A DNA stretch of 64,000 bases from an uncultured bacterium (GCA_949282195.1 CASDOW010000012.1:1-64000), one strand, 5' to 3'; positions 1 through 8,720 are shown, counted from the first letter of the stretch. Numbers and translations: made by a program. The notes: generated by a model not told the origin, from the letters alone.

Positions 1-137
1 TTTTTTTTAAAGATGTAACTAATATTAAATTATCTTCTTATTTATATATTGATGATAGAACAATTTGTTTTAAGGGAGATTACAATAAAACTTTAGATGA
101 GATTGAGAATTTTAGGGTTTATTGGAAACGATTTTGA
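1..137 (+). CDS. C-terminal end of a plus-strand protein (5' end outside window), possibly HAD-like
   Basis: An open frame enters from the left edge (codons from base 3) and stops with TGA at 135-137, giving 44 residues. It contains YIDDR followed by KGDYNKTLDEI and ends in VYWKRF. An 'IDDR' near the C terminus followed by a short helix is what I recall from small HAD-type phosphatases, but 44 residues are too few to assign a family. It converges on speB. No start is visible because the gene begins outside the window. Confidence 0.5.
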   Translation, partial: FFKDVTNIKLSSYLYIDDRTICFKGDYNKTLDEIENFRVYWKRF

Positions 138-226
138 AATTTTTGAGGTTTAGCAGTTTAATTCTTGTATTACGTTACCCTAAAATAAATTTAGCATAAC
201 TGATTTAAGTCGTTTTCATATAAGCT

Positions 227-1069
227 TTAAGCGTTTAAAAGCATTAAAACTTCTCTAATTAATTTACAAGCAGTTGCAGTAGATGTTTTAGTAGGGTCAA
301 CATCAGGAGCAAGTTCCATGATATCAGCTCCTACGATATTAAAATCTTTTAAATATAAAAGCCATTCCATAAGCTCAAGATAAGTTAATCCGCCCGCTTC
401 AGGAGTTCCCACCCCGCTCATTAATGAAGGATCTAAAACATCAAGATCTATTGTTAAAAATATATTTTTATTTTTAAATTTGTTGAGTTCTTCTTTTTTT
501 GTTTTTAGAGTGGAATATTTCTTAACTATTTCAAATTCTTCTTTTTCTCCGCTCCTTAACCCGATTTGAGCTATATTTTCATAGCCGATTAATTGAGCGA
601 TTTGATACATTACTCCGCTATGGGTCAATTCTTCGCCCAAATATTGTTCTCTAAGGTCTGTATGAGCGTCAAATTGAATAACAGCCACATTATCATATTT
701 TTTTAAAACTGATTTTACGCTTGCAAGGGTAATTAAGTGTTCTCCGCCTATTCCAAGAAGCTTTTTATTGTCATTATAGATTATATCAACATTTTCTTGC
801 GTAATATCAAGGGCTTTTTTGGCATTTCCGAAAGGATATTCTAAATCGCCCGCGTCATAAAATAAGGTATCAGACATTTCTCTGTCAAAATAAACGGAGT
901 ATTCTTCTATTCCTATGCTTTCAAGTCTTGCTGCCTGAGGACCAAAGCGAGTTCCTGCCCTGTTTGAACAAGTACAATCATAAGGCATACCAAGCATTAC
1001 AATTTTTGATGAATTATAATCAGGGTTTGCGCCTATAAAATCTTTTGATAAAAAAGGACCTTTAAGCAT
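227..1069 (-). CDS. speB: Agmatinase/ureohydrolase
   Basis: This 280-residue ureohydrolase is predicted to hydrolyse agmatine to putrescine and urea in the cytoplasm. The binuclear manganese site is intact: GGEH at 108-111, DAHTD at 134-138 and the DLDVLDP segment around 208-213, followed by the substrate-loop motif GTPEAGGL. Length and the GTPEAGG motif match bacterial SpeB agmatinases better than arginases. Its start codon overlaps the stop of pgi by one base (TAATG), so it is translationally coupled as the second gene of a pgi-speB operon. No speA or spermidine synthase lies nearby, so the precise substrate is by family similarity. Arginase or guanidinobutyrase activity cannot be excluded. 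Confidence 0.85.
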   Translation of the reverse strand: MLKGPFLSKDFIGANPDYNSSKIVMLGMPYDCTCSNRAGTRFGPQAARLESIGIEEYSVYFDREMSDTLFYDAGDLEYPFGNAKKALDITQENVDIIYNDNKKLLGIGGEHLITLASVKSVLKKYDNVAVIQFDAHTDLREQYLGEELTHSGVMYQIAQLIGYENIAQIGLRSGEKEEFEIVKKYSTLKTKKEELNKFKNKNIFLTIDLDVLDPSLMSGVGTPEAGGLTYLELMEWLLYLKDFNIVGADIMELAPDVDPTKTSTATACKLIREVLMLLNA

Positions 1070-2475
1070 TATATACTTTCCATTAATTCTTTATTGCGGT
1101 TGATTTTTTCTTTTAGTTCGGCTGCTGATTCTTCATAGCCTAATCTGCCCATTAGAGCATATGTATAGTTTTTAGCTTGTTCAACGCCGGGTTGATTAAA
1201 CGCATCTATATCATATAATTCGCCTATTATAGCGGTTTCCATTTCAAACATGTAAAATAGTTGCGCAAGATAATATTCATTAATTTTCGGCAGATGAATG
1301 GTTAAATTGGGACGCTGAAAATCAGCTAAAGTTGTTGCGGTTGCGTCAGCTTCAGCATTGATTAAACGATTGATTGATTTTCCGCCAAGATAATTTAAAC
1401 CTGTATATTCAAAAATATTAGGAATAGCAAGTTCATTATCAAATTCATCAACTCTGATAAAGGTTATCACTTTATCGTTTTTGCCTTCGTTATATAATTG
1501 AATTTGGCTGTGTTGGTCTGTTGCGCCGAGGGCTTTTATAGGCGTCGGACCGTTATTTATCTTTTCGCCTTTTCTGTTGTATTCTTTTCCTAAAGATTCT
1601 GCCCATAATTGAGCATACCAATCGGAAACATATTTTAATCTTGATGAATAAGGCATTATAACAGAAAGATATTTGCCTTTTTGTTTATCCATTAAATAAT
1701 GAATTAGGGCATTTTGGGCTGCTATATTTTTTTTGATGTCTGTGTTCTTAAGGGTTAAATCCATAATTTTAAACCCTTTAATGATTTCATCGATGTCAAG
1801 CCCCACAAGAGCAAGAGGTACAAGCCCAACAGCAGAAAATACGCTAAATCTTCCGCCCACATCATCAGGAACTACAAAAGTTTTGTATCCTTCTTCATTT
1901 GCAAGTTGTCTTAAAATACCGGCTTGTTTATCTGTTGTAGCTACAACATTTTTTCGATAATCGTCACCTAAAAGCTCATAAAGCCTGTCTTTTATTATCA
2001 TAAATTGGCTCATTGTTTCAGCGGTTGAGCCTGATTTTGTAATGACATTAACTAAAGTTTTCTTTAAATCCAGAATATCTAAGAGTCCGTTTATTTCATC
2101 GGGGTCAATGTTATCTAAAAAGAAAATGCGAGGAAAATTATCTCTTTTTTCTTTATCCAATAAATTCCAATAAGGTTTTAAAAGTGCTTCGGATAGTGCC
2201 ATAGCGCCAAGAGCAGAGCCGCCTATTCCTAATACAAGAATATTATCAAATCTACCGTCAACCATGGCGGCAAATTCTTTAACATACCAAACTGTTTCTT
2301 CGTTATAGCCTAAATTCATCCATTGGAGCCAAGCACCGGGCTTATCTTTGTTCATGTTTAAATTTGTGATAATTTCTTGAATTTTGGGCGCATATTCATC
2401 AAAACATTGTGCTAAATCAAGCCCTTGTTCACCAATAACTTTATTCGAAACATTTGTACAATCCAAAGTAATCAT
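1069..2475 (-). CDS. pgi: Glucose-6-phosphate isomerase
   Basis: This 468-residue cytoplasmic enzyme interconverts glucose-6-phosphate and fructose-6-phosphate. Family motifs are clear: the sugar-phosphate site VITKSGSTAET near residue 145, the GGRFSVFSAVGL segment near 210, and DQHSQIQLYNEG in the C-terminal half with the histidine used in ring opening. The length is that of the short bacterial/archaeal Pgi type. A TACAAT hexamer about 35 bases upstream (near 2510) could be its -10 element, and AAGG lies about ten bases before the ATG. It is the first gene of the pair with speB. Confidence 0.93.
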   Translation of the reverse strand: MITLDCTNVSNKVIGEQGLDLAQCFDEYAPKIQEIITNLNMNKDKPGAWLQWMNLGYNEETVWYVKEFAAMVDGRFDNILVLGIGGSALGAMALSEALLKPYWNLLDKEKRDNFPRIFFLDNIDPDEINGLLDILDLKKTLVNVITKSGSTAETMSQFMIIKDRLYELLGDDYRKNVVATTDKQAGILRQLANEEGYKTFVVPDDVGGRFSVFSAVGLVPLALVGLDIDEIIKGFKIMDLTLKNTDIKKNIAAQNALIHYLMDKQKGKYLSVIMPYSSRLKYVSDWYAQLWAESLGKEYNRKGEKINNGPTPIKALGATDQHSQIQLYNEGKNDKVITFIRVDEFDNELAIPNIFEYTGLNYLGGKSINRLINAEADATATTLADFQRPNLTIHLPKINEYYLAQLFYMFEMETAIIGELYDIDAFNQPGVEQAKNYTYALMGRLGYEESAAELKEKINRNKELMESI

Positions 2476-2645
2476 AAAATAAAAACCTTAATCACTCCGA
2501 CTATATCTATTGTAGCAGGTGATAATTTTTCGTAAAGTCTTTATGGGATTATTTGTTCGTATAATTTGAATTTGATTTCGCTTTTTTAAAATATTACCAA
2601 GCTGGGTAATATCTTTTTATTTTTTACAAGGTTAAATAATATGGT

Positions 2646-3275
2646 ATGGAAAAAATTTTAGATAAAACCAATCTGATTATTAACGAGAACGAGAAATTAA
2701 TTGCAAATATTTTGCATGATGTTAAAAGCCCCCTATACAGCATAAAAATCGGCTTGCAAAATAAGCTGGATACTGAATTAAATAAAGATGTTTTTGAAAC
2801 AATAATGGATGTTATTGAATATATTGAAAATTTTCTTGTTAATTACAGCTTTAAACAAGGTAAATTTGAAAACAAAATCATGCCTTGCGATATTAAACAA
2901 ATTATCAATAAAAAGATTGAAAATTATAAATATATTTTTATAAATAAAAATATTCATATTGATATTATGCTTGACAATAACAGTTATGAAACGGAAACTA
3001 TTCCGATATTTATCTCAAGCATAATCGGAAATGTGATTTCAAATATGGCGCTTCATGCCTGCAAAAATCAAACAGCATTAATCGAATTACACAAGAAAAA
3101 CGATTTTATTTGTGTAGACTTTAAAAATACTTATGACGCTCAAACAAATGATTTTTCTCTTGGATTGGATTTTTGCCGCAGATTAGCACAATCAACAAAA
3201 TCAGAACTCAAATTTTGCAAAACAAAAAATACTGTTTGCGTAAATTTAAAAATTCCAAAATTGAAGAAAAATTAA
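2646..3275 (+). CDS. Minimal soluble histidine-kinase-like protein
   Basis: The 209-residue protein has an H-box at the very N terminus (ANILHDVKSPL, candidate phospho-accepting His24), a helical dimerisation region, and a degenerate HATPase_c domain with an N-box-like segment around 126-138 (IIGNVISNMALHA) and a G2-like LGLDFCRRLA at 172-181. There is no sensor domain, membrane segment or HAMP domain, and the G1 box (DxGxG) is not recognisable. Catalytic activity is therefore uncertain. It could be a kinase sensing through a partner or a histidine phosphotransfer protein of the degraded-kinase type. No response regulator is adjacent. Its stop codon shares TTAA with the convergent gene. Confidence 0.65.
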   Translation: MEKILDKTNLIINENEKLIANILHDVKSPLYSIKIGLQNKLDTELNKDVFETIMDVIEYIENFLVNYSFKQGKFENKIMPCDIKQIINKKIENYKYIFINKNIHIDIMLDNNSYETETIPIFISSIIGNVISNMALHACKNQTALIELHKKNDFICVDFKNTYDAQTNDFSLGLDFCRRLAQSTKSELKFCKTKNTVCVNLKIPKLKKN

Positions 3276-3541
3276 AAAGAAATGTTGTCTTTGTCGTTTG
3301 GAGAGGTTGCTCTGGCTGAAATTTCAGCGATTAATCTTGAAATTTCATAGCCTGAAACCATAACTTCTAAGATTAGCTGCGAATTAATAAGGATTTTATC
3401 CCCATATTCCATAGTATCAGGATTTAACACTAAAAATTCAACAAAATCTTCTCCGACATATAAGATTTTGCCAAATTCAGCGTCTGTTGCCCATCTTAAA
3501 AAGACAACCATTTGTTCGAATAATTTTAGTTTTTGTATCAT
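3272..3541 (-). CDS. Small conserved-looking protein, possibly Sm/LSm-like fold
   Basis: I place the start at the ATG at 3541, giving 89 residues, rather than at the far upstream ATG that would run through the divergent gene. A TATAGT -10 hexamer sits exactly six bases before this ATG. The body has alternating strands: AEFGKILYVGEDFVEFLVL, then YGDKILINSQLILEVMVSG. This resembles the short five-stranded barrel of Sm-like proteins ('G-I-vG-D-v-l ... ilI-i-I--v'). The resemblance is by eye only. There is no signal peptide or membrane segment. The stop is shared as TTAA with the convergent kinase-like gene. Confidence 0.55.
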   Translation of the reverse strand: MIQKLKLFEQMVVFLRWATDAEFGKILYVGEDFVEFLVLNPDTMEYGDKILINSQLILEVMVSGYEISRLIAEISARATSPNDKDNISF

Positions 3542-3547
3542 CCTCAT

Positions 3548-3553
3548 ACTATA
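3548..3553 (-). promoter_or_regulatory. -10 element of leaderless small-protein gene
   Basis: On the minus strand TATAGT is followed by six bases and then the ATG at 3541. The -10 of the divergent gene lies only five bases away. Confidence 0.45.
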
Positions 3554-3558
3554 CATGA

Positions 3559-3564
3559 TATGAT
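3559..3564 (+). promoter_or_regulatory. -10 element of leaderless lipoate-transferase gene
   Basis: TATGAT is followed by seven bases and the ATG at 3572. No Shine-Dalgarno sequence is present. Confidence 0.45.
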
Positions 3565-3571
3565 TTATTTT

Positions 3572-4234
3572 ATGAATGTCAATTTTATCGAAGATAATTG
3601 TAACATTGTAAATAATGGGCAATTTAACATGGATTTTGATGTTAAAATGCTTGATTTTGCAATAAAAAATCAAATTGATTATGCGCTTATTAGGTTTTAT
3701 CAATGGTATCCAAAGTGCATTTCCTTGGGAAGAAATCAAAAAAAAGATTGCTATAATAATTTAGATATTGATGTTGTAGTCCGCCCAAGCGGAGGTAGAG
3801 CCTTATTGCATGATAGCGAGTTAACTTATTGTTTTATTTCAAGAGCATTTAAAGAAAGCATAATTGAAAGTTATAAAGATATTTCTGACGCTTTAATTTT
3901 AGGATTTAAAAAACTTGGAATTGAGCTTGAATATGCTAAAGGAGAACACAAAAACTTAAATTATTGCATGAATATTTCATCAGGTGCGGATATATCCTAT
4001 AATGGCAAAAAATTCATAGGTTCCGCGCAATATCGAAAGCAGGGGTATTTGTTGCAGCATGGCTCAATTCCTTATAATCTTGATTATGATTTAATTGAAA
4101 AAATATTTTCTCAAAAGGTTGAAAAAGATAAAATAATAACTCTGAATGAAATTAAAAAAGATTTATCTACAAGACAAATTATTGAGGCCTTAAAAGAAGG
4201 TTTTAGGGAAAAATTTGAAAACAAAAAACTTTAA
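3572..4234 (+). CDS. Lipoate/octanoate protein transferase family (LipM/LplA-like)
   Basis: The 220-residue protein has the biotin/lipoate transferase fold. It carries RPSGGRALLHDSELTY (the RRxGGGxVxHD-type acyl-binding loop) and KFIGSAQYRKQGYLLQHGSI (the GSAQ lysine-binding segment). Cys132, 18 residues before the glycine of GSAQ, falls where the acyl-thioester cysteine of LipM-type octanoyltransferases lies as I recall the family. That favours octanoyl transfer from acyl-carrier protein over an ATP-dependent ligase, and no ligase C-terminal domain is present. I chose the ATG at 3572 over in-frame ATGs at 3533 and 3560 because TATGAT precedes it by seven bases. It ends in a TTAA shared with uvrA. 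Confidence 0.75.
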   Translation: MNVNFIEDNCNIVNNGQFNMDFDVKMLDFAIKNQIDYALIRFYQWYPKCISLGRNQKKDCYNNLDIDVVVRPSGGRALLHDSELTYCFISRAFKESIIESYKDISDALILGFKKLGIELEYAKGEHKNLNYCMNISSGADISYNGKKFIGSAQYRKQGYLLQHGSIPYNLDYDLIEKIFSQKVEKDKIITLNEIKKDLSTRQIIEALKEGFREKFENKKL

Positions 4235-7062
4235 TTTTCTAAATATTTTTTCAAATATTTACCTGTATAACTTTTCTCGCATTTAACAATCTGTTCGGGA
4301 GTTCCTTTAAAAACAACTTCTCCGCCGTTATCTCCGCCATCGGGTCCAAGGTCAATAATCCAGTCTGCGCATTTAATTATATCCATATTATGTTCAATAA
4401 TTAAAACGGTGTTGCCGTTATCTGCTAATTGTTGGAGCATTTTCATTAATTTATCGATATCATAGAAATGCAGTCCTGTTGAGGGTTCATCTAATACATA
4501 AAGGGTTTTGCCTGTTGCTCTTTTGTTTAATTCTAAGGCAAGTTTTACTCTTTGAGCTTCTCCTCCTGATAGAGTTGTTGCGCTTTGACCTAATTTTATA
4601 TAGTCTAAGCCGACATCATAAAGAGTTTGCAATCTTGAAGCAATTTTTGGAACGTTTTTAAAAAACTCTAATGCTTCAGCTACACTCATATCCAAAACAT
4701 CGGCTATATTTTTTCCTTTATATTTAACCTCAAGAGTTTCTTGATTATACCTTTTACCCTTACAAACATCGCAAGTTACATACACATCAGATAAAAAGTT
4801 CATTTCAATTTTTAAAAGTCCGTCGCCTGAACATTTTTCGCAGCGTCCCCCTTTAACATTAAAAGAAAATCTTCCTTGTTTATATCCTCTCATTTTTGCT
4901 TCAGGAGTTTGAGAAAACAGTTCTCTAATGTGGGTAAAAACATCAGTATAAGTTGCAGGGTTGGACCTTGGAGTCCTTCCTATTGGCGATTGGTCAACTA
5001 CAACTAATTTATCAATATGATTAAACCCTTTTATTAAATCGACTCCTTGGGGTTTGGGTTTATTTTTTAATAATTCAGCCCTTGCATACTCTGAAATTAT
5101 ATCTTGAACAAGAGTTGATTTTCCTGAACCAGAAACACCTGTTATAGCAACGATTTTTCCTAGTGGAATATTTACATTTATATTTTTTAAATTGTTTAAT
5201 TTAGCGCCTTTTACTTCTAAAAATTCGCCGTTTCCTTTTCTTCTTTCTTTTGGAACTTCTATTTTTCTTTTTCCTGATAAATATTGTCCGGTTAGTGAAT
5301 TTGGTGCATTTTTTATATCTTCAAGAGAACCTTGCGCAACGATATTTCCTCCTTTTATTCCCGCATAAGGACCAATATCTACAATATAATCGGCATTTTG
5401 CATGGTGTCTTCATCATGTTCTACTACAATTAAAGTGTTTCCAAGATTTCTTAATTTTAAAAGAGTAGATATAAGCATATCGTTGTCTTTTTGATGAAGC
5501 CCTATTGAAGGCTCATCTAAAACATATAAAACCCCCGATAATCCTGAACCGATTTGGGTTGCAAGGCGTATTCTTTGAGCTTCTCCGCCTGATAGAGTAC
5601 CTGCGCTTCGAGCCAGTGTTAGATATCCAAGACCCACGTCAATTAAGAATTTAAGACGCGCTCTGATTTCATCTAGGACTTGTCGAACAATTTTTAATTT
5701 AAATTCATCTAAAGTAAGATATAGTTCTTGAATAAAATCGTATTCTTTTAAAACGGACATTGAACAAAATTCAAAAATATTTTTATCTGAAATTTTGACA
5801 CTTAAAGCAAAAGGGTTTAATCTTCCGCCGCCGCAAGCTTTACAGGGGTTTGTTATCATGTATTTTTCAATTTCCGCTCTAATCATTTCAGAATCTGATT
5901 CATATTTTTTAGATAAATAAGGAATAACACCCATATAACTCATAACATGGGTTCTATAGTGTTTTGTGCCAAAATCGGCGTATGTGATTTTAATTTTTTC
6001 ATCGCCGTTGCCATATAAAATTATTCCTTTTTGAGCAGGCGTTAAAGATTTAAAAGGTGCTTCAAAATCAATTTTATAGTGTTCGCATACACTTTTTAAA
6101 ACGTCTGAATAGTATGGGTTTGCTGTTTTTGCCCAAGGATAGATAGCTCCATCTTTAAGAGATTTTTCAGGGTCAGGAACAACTAAATCAGGTGAAATTT
6201 CATAATGAGCACCGATACCATTACAAACCTTACAAGCGCCGTAAGGATTGTTAAAACTCAATAACCTTGGAGTTAATTCTTCAAAACTTATATTGCAATT
6301 AGGGCAAGCTAATTTCTCGCTAAAAATAGTATCAGAGTTATTATCTAAATTATTTACAATTAAAAGTCCGTCAGAGTGCATAAGCGCAGTTTGAGCAGAA
6401 TCAAAAATTCTTGACTTGGCGCTTTCTTTAACAATAATTCTATCTACAACGATTTCAATTGTGTGTTTTTGGGTTTTATTCAGTTCAATTTCATCTTCTT
6501 CAAGATTATATATTGTTCCGTCAATCCTTGCTCTAATAAAGCCTTCAGATAAAAGCGCTTGAAGAGTTTGCTTATATTCACCTTTTTTTGAACGAATTAT
6601 GGGAGATAAAAGCTGAATTTTGGTTCCTTCTTTTAATGACATTATTTTTTCAACAATTTCATCAATTGTTTGAGGAGTTATCACATTTCCGCATTTTGGA
6701 CAATGAGGAGTACCCGCTCTTGCAAATAAAAGTCTTAAATAGTCGTAAATTTCAGTAATTGTACCAACCGTAGAACGAGGATTATTAGAGGTTGACTTTT
6801 GATCAATTGAAACAGCAGGAGAAAGTCCGTCAATTCGTTCAACATCAGGTTTATCCATTTGTCCTAAAAATTGGCGGGCATATGTTGAAAGGCTTTCGAC
6901 ATATCTTCTTTGTCCTTCGGCAAATATTGTGTCAAAAGCAAGAGAGCTTTTTCCTGAGCCTGAAACTCCCGTAAAAACAGTTAATTCGTTTTTAGGAATT
7001 TTAAGGTCAACAGCGTTTAGATTGTGTTCATTTGCCTTGTAGATTTCAATAAAGTCGTTCAT
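4231..7062 (-). CDS. uvrA: Excinuclease ABC subunit A
   Basis: This 943-residue protein is the DNA damage-recognition ATPase of nucleotide excision repair. Two ABC modules are complete. The first has Walker A GVSGSGKSSLAFDT near residue 35, a CPKC zinc site, a CPNC...CKVC zinc-finger pair and LSGGEAQRIRL. The second has GVSGSGKSTLV, a second CEKC...CDVC finger and LSGGEAQRVKLA, then LDEPSTGLH. An upstream ATG at 7089 is in frame, but the ATG at 7062 fits the usual UvrA N terminus and has TACAAT exactly six bases before it, predicting a leaderless transcript. uvrB and uvrC are not in the window. Confidence 0.96.
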   Translation of the reverse strand: MNDFIEIYKANEHNLNAVDLKIPKNELTVFTGVSGSGKSSLAFDTIFAEGQRRYVESLSTYARQFLGQMDKPDVERIDGLSPAVSIDQKSTSNNPRSTVGTITEIYDYLRLLFARAGTPHCPKCGNVITPQTIDEIVEKIMSLKEGTKIQLLSPIIRSKKGEYKQTLQALLSEGFIRARIDGTIYNLEEDEIELNKTQKHTIEIVVDRIIVKESAKSRIFDSAQTALMHSDGLLIVNNLDNNSDTIFSEKLACPNCNISFEELTPRLLSFNNPYGACKVCNGIGAHYEISPDLVVPDPEKSLKDGAIYPWAKTANPYYSDVLKSVCEHYKIDFEAPFKSLTPAQKGIILYGNGDEKIKITYADFGTKHYRTHVMSYMGVIPYLSKKYESDSEMIRAEIEKYMITNPCKACGGGRLNPFALSVKISDKNIFEFCSMSVLKEYDFIQELYLTLDEFKLKIVRQVLDEIRARLKFLIDVGLGYLTLARSAGTLSGGEAQRIRLATQIGSGLSGVLYVLDEPSIGLHQKDNDMLISTLLKLRNLGNTLIVVEHDEDTMQNADYIVDIGPYAGIKGGNIVAQGSLEDIKNAPNSLTGQYLSGKRKIEVPKERRKGNGEFLEVKGAKLNNLKNINVNIPLGKIVAITGVSGSGKSTLVQDIISEYARAELLKNKPKPQGVDLIKGFNHIDKLVVVDQSPIGRTPRSNPATYTDVFTHIRELFSQTPEAKMRGYKQGRFSFNVKGGRCEKCSGDGLLKIEMNFLSDVYVTCDVCKGKRYNQETLEVKYKGKNIADVLDMSVAEALEFFKNVPKIASRLQTLYDVGLDYIKLGQSATTLSGGEAQRVKLALELNKRATGKTLYVLDEPSTGLHFYDIDKLMKMLQQLADNGNTVLIIEHNMDIIKCADWIIDLGPDGGDNGGEVVFKGTPEQIVKCEKSYTGKYLKKYLEN

Positions 7063-7068
7063 ATTGAA

Positions 7069-7074
7069 ATTGTA
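7069..7074 (-). promoter_or_regulatory. Extended -10 element of leaderless uvrA
   Basis: TGCTACAAT on the minus strand (TG-n-TACAAT) ends six bases before the ATG at 7062. Confidence 0.5.
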
Positions 7075-7142
7075 GCACGTAAAAAACAACGAGTTTATTA
7101 AAAAATATTAAGAAAAATTTGTATTTTTTTTCATGTTTAAGC

Positions 7143-7148
7143 TACAAT
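7143..7148 (+). promoter_or_regulatory. -10 element of rpsO
   Basis: TACAAT lies 43 bases before the rpsO start codon. It leaves a short leader with a small ATAC/GTAT hairpin and an AAAGGA Shine-Dalgarno sequence near 7180. Confidence 0.4.
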
Positions 7149-7191
7149 TTAGAATACAAAAGTATAACAATTTAAAATAAAGGAATTTAAA

Positions 7192-7461
7192 ATGTCAATC
7201 AACTTGAAAAACAAACAAGAAATTATCAAAAAATTCGGTAAAACCGAAAAAGATAGCGGAAACATTGAAGTTCAAATCGCTATGTTATCTCAAAAAATTG
7301 CTGAGCTTACTGAACACTTAAAATCAAACAAAAAAGACTTCCAAGCAAAACGTGGTCTTTTGGTTATGGTTGGTAGAAGAAAAGGTATGCTTACTTATTT
7401 AAAAAATGCTAATCTTGAACAATATAGAAAACTTATTAAAGAATTAAATATCAGAGGTTAG
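7192..7461 (+). CDS. rpsO: 30S ribosomal protein S15
   Basis: The 89-residue protein matches S15 in length and motifs: GNIEVQIAMLSQKIAELTEHL, then LVMVGRRKGMLTYLK. S15 binds the central domain of 16S rRNA. An AAAGGA ribosome-binding site stands about eight bases before the ATG. Codons here are the less AT-extreme set expected of a highly expressed gene. It is monocistronic, closed by a strong terminator at 7490-7532. No pnp gene follows, although pnp is a common neighbour in other bacteria. Confidence 0.97.
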   Translation: MSINLKNKQEIIKKFGKTEKDSGNIEVQIAMLSQKIAELTEHLKSNKKDFQAKRGLLVMVGRRKGMLTYLKNANLEQYRKLIKELNIRG

Positions 7462-7489
7462 TTTTTTAAAATAAAATAATTTCAAGTTT

Positions 7490-7532
7490 GAATGTTACAA
7501 GAGTTATACCTTGTAACATTCTTTTTTCTTTT
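7490..7532 (+). terminator. Intrinsic terminator of rpsO
   Basis: A perfect 12-base-pair stem (7490-7501 with 7510-7521) and an eight-base loop are followed by TTTTTTCTTTT. Confidence 0.9.
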
Positions 7533-7622
7533 GAATTGTGGCGCTAGTCTGACCGAGTTAAAACCCCATGGCAAAAAATATTTTTCATAAGTTTTATTTT
7601 AATTACTTAAAAAGGCAGTCTT

Positions 7623-8720
7623 ATGAAAATACAATTTAGTCCCATTAATTTTTTAAAATTTCAAACTGTAAATAAATATAGTTCTAATTTTTTAAAATAC
7701 AGATATAATTTACCCTTTGATGCCATTTCTTTTACGGGTAAATCAATTTCTCAACAGGTCAAGGAATTACCCAAAGACGCTTTTTTATCAGAAGGCTTAA
7801 GAGAATATATTTTAGCTAATATTGATGAAAAAGATTTAATAACGCTTCATAAAGAATATTACGCTCAATTATCAGAATGTAAGACTCTTGATGAAGCAAA
7901 GGAATTATATCCTGAATTTAATTCGGTAATAGATATGAAGGATTTAGATGTTGACGGTCTTGATAGTTATACGATAAGAAAAATTTCAAGAGGAGAAATA
8001 GACGGTCTTGGAGTTGATAATGCTTCTTTGGAATTTTTGAAAAGATATGTTGCTAAATTGGAGCCTGTTTTAGATAACAAGGAAAATTATTTTTATATAA
8101 GTGCTTCTACGGTGAAAAAGCTGCTTGGGTATTTTCATATATCCATGGATAAAAGATATTTAAATGTTGTACTTAATCAAAAAAAATCGAAAGCAAAAAA
8201 AGCAAATTGGCAGGAAGAAGAATACAGGGAAAATATGCTTGCTCTGATGAATACTCCGGAAATAAGAAAAAAAAGATCGGAAATTACAACTTTGCGTTTT
8301 AAGGATCCCCAAAAAAGATTGGAGTTATCCGAAAGGTCGATATTGAATTGGCAAAATGATGAATATGTTGCAAAAACGATTGCCGCCATGCAAAGAAAAG
8401 AAACAAGAGAAAAACATTCAAGAAGTATAAAAGAAGCTTGTAAAAAACCTGAAACTATATCAAGAAAAAAAGCTGCAGCAAGAGCAAATTGGCAAAATGA
8501 AAGCTATAAAAATATACATGAGATTGTTGCGATAGCTAAAAAACTTGCTGCTCAAAAATTTCGTCAATCAGAAAATAACGGTGCAATTGATAGGATTGCC
8601 AAAATGCGGAAAATAGGAGAAATTCAAAGGCAAATTCTTGAAGAGTGGGGATTTTATGATAAAGATAGAAATATTGATGAAATATTGAAACTGGCACAAA
8701 GTTTTGAAGTAAATAATTAA
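7623..8720 (+). CDS. F-x-G-signature protein with three 47-residue NUMOD-like repeats
   Basis: This 365-residue protein is of unknown function. The N terminus is Asn/Phe-rich and ends in AISFTGK (residues 34-40), the F-x-G-K signature shared with other proteins in the window. The C-terminal half repeats exactly every 47 residues: the motif (A/L)NWQ(N/E) is at Trp196, Trp243 and Trp290. Between these are shorter 'TPExRKK' and 'DPQKR' units. Such short lysine-rich W-Q-x-x-x-Y repeats resemble nuclease-associated modular (NUMOD) DNA-binding motifs of homing endonucleases, but I see no GIY-YIG or HNH catalytic motif. AAAAGG lies seven bases before the ATG. The stop is shared as TTAA with the convergent ABC gene. 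Confidence 0.6.
   Translation: MKIQFSPINFLKFQTVNKYSSNFLKYRYNLPFDAISFTGKSISQQVKELPKDAFLSEGLREYILANIDEKDLITLHKEYYAQLSECKTLDEAKELYPEFNSVIDMKDLDVDGLDSYTIRKISRGEIDGLGVDNASLEFLKRYVAKLEPVLDNKENYFYISASTVKKLLGYFHISMDKRYLNVVLNQKKSKAKKANWQEEEYRENMLALMNTPEIRKKRSEITTLRFKDPQKRLELSERSILNWQNDEYVAKTIAAMQRKETREKHSRSIKEACKKPETISRKKAAARANWQNESYKNIHEIVAIAKKLAAQKFRQSENNGAIDRIAKMRKIGEIQRQILEEWGFYDKDRNIDEILKLAQSFEVNN

Noticed and set aside
3542-3739. N-terminal extension of the small minus-strand protein up to 3739
   Set aside because: It is antisense to the lipoate transferase gene and has non-protein-like composition. A -10 hexamer fits the internal ATG at 3541.
7560-7580. Repeat of an AAACCCCATGGCAA-like word here and (inverted) near 30370
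   Set aside because: Only two imperfect copies were seen, too short to support a repeat family.
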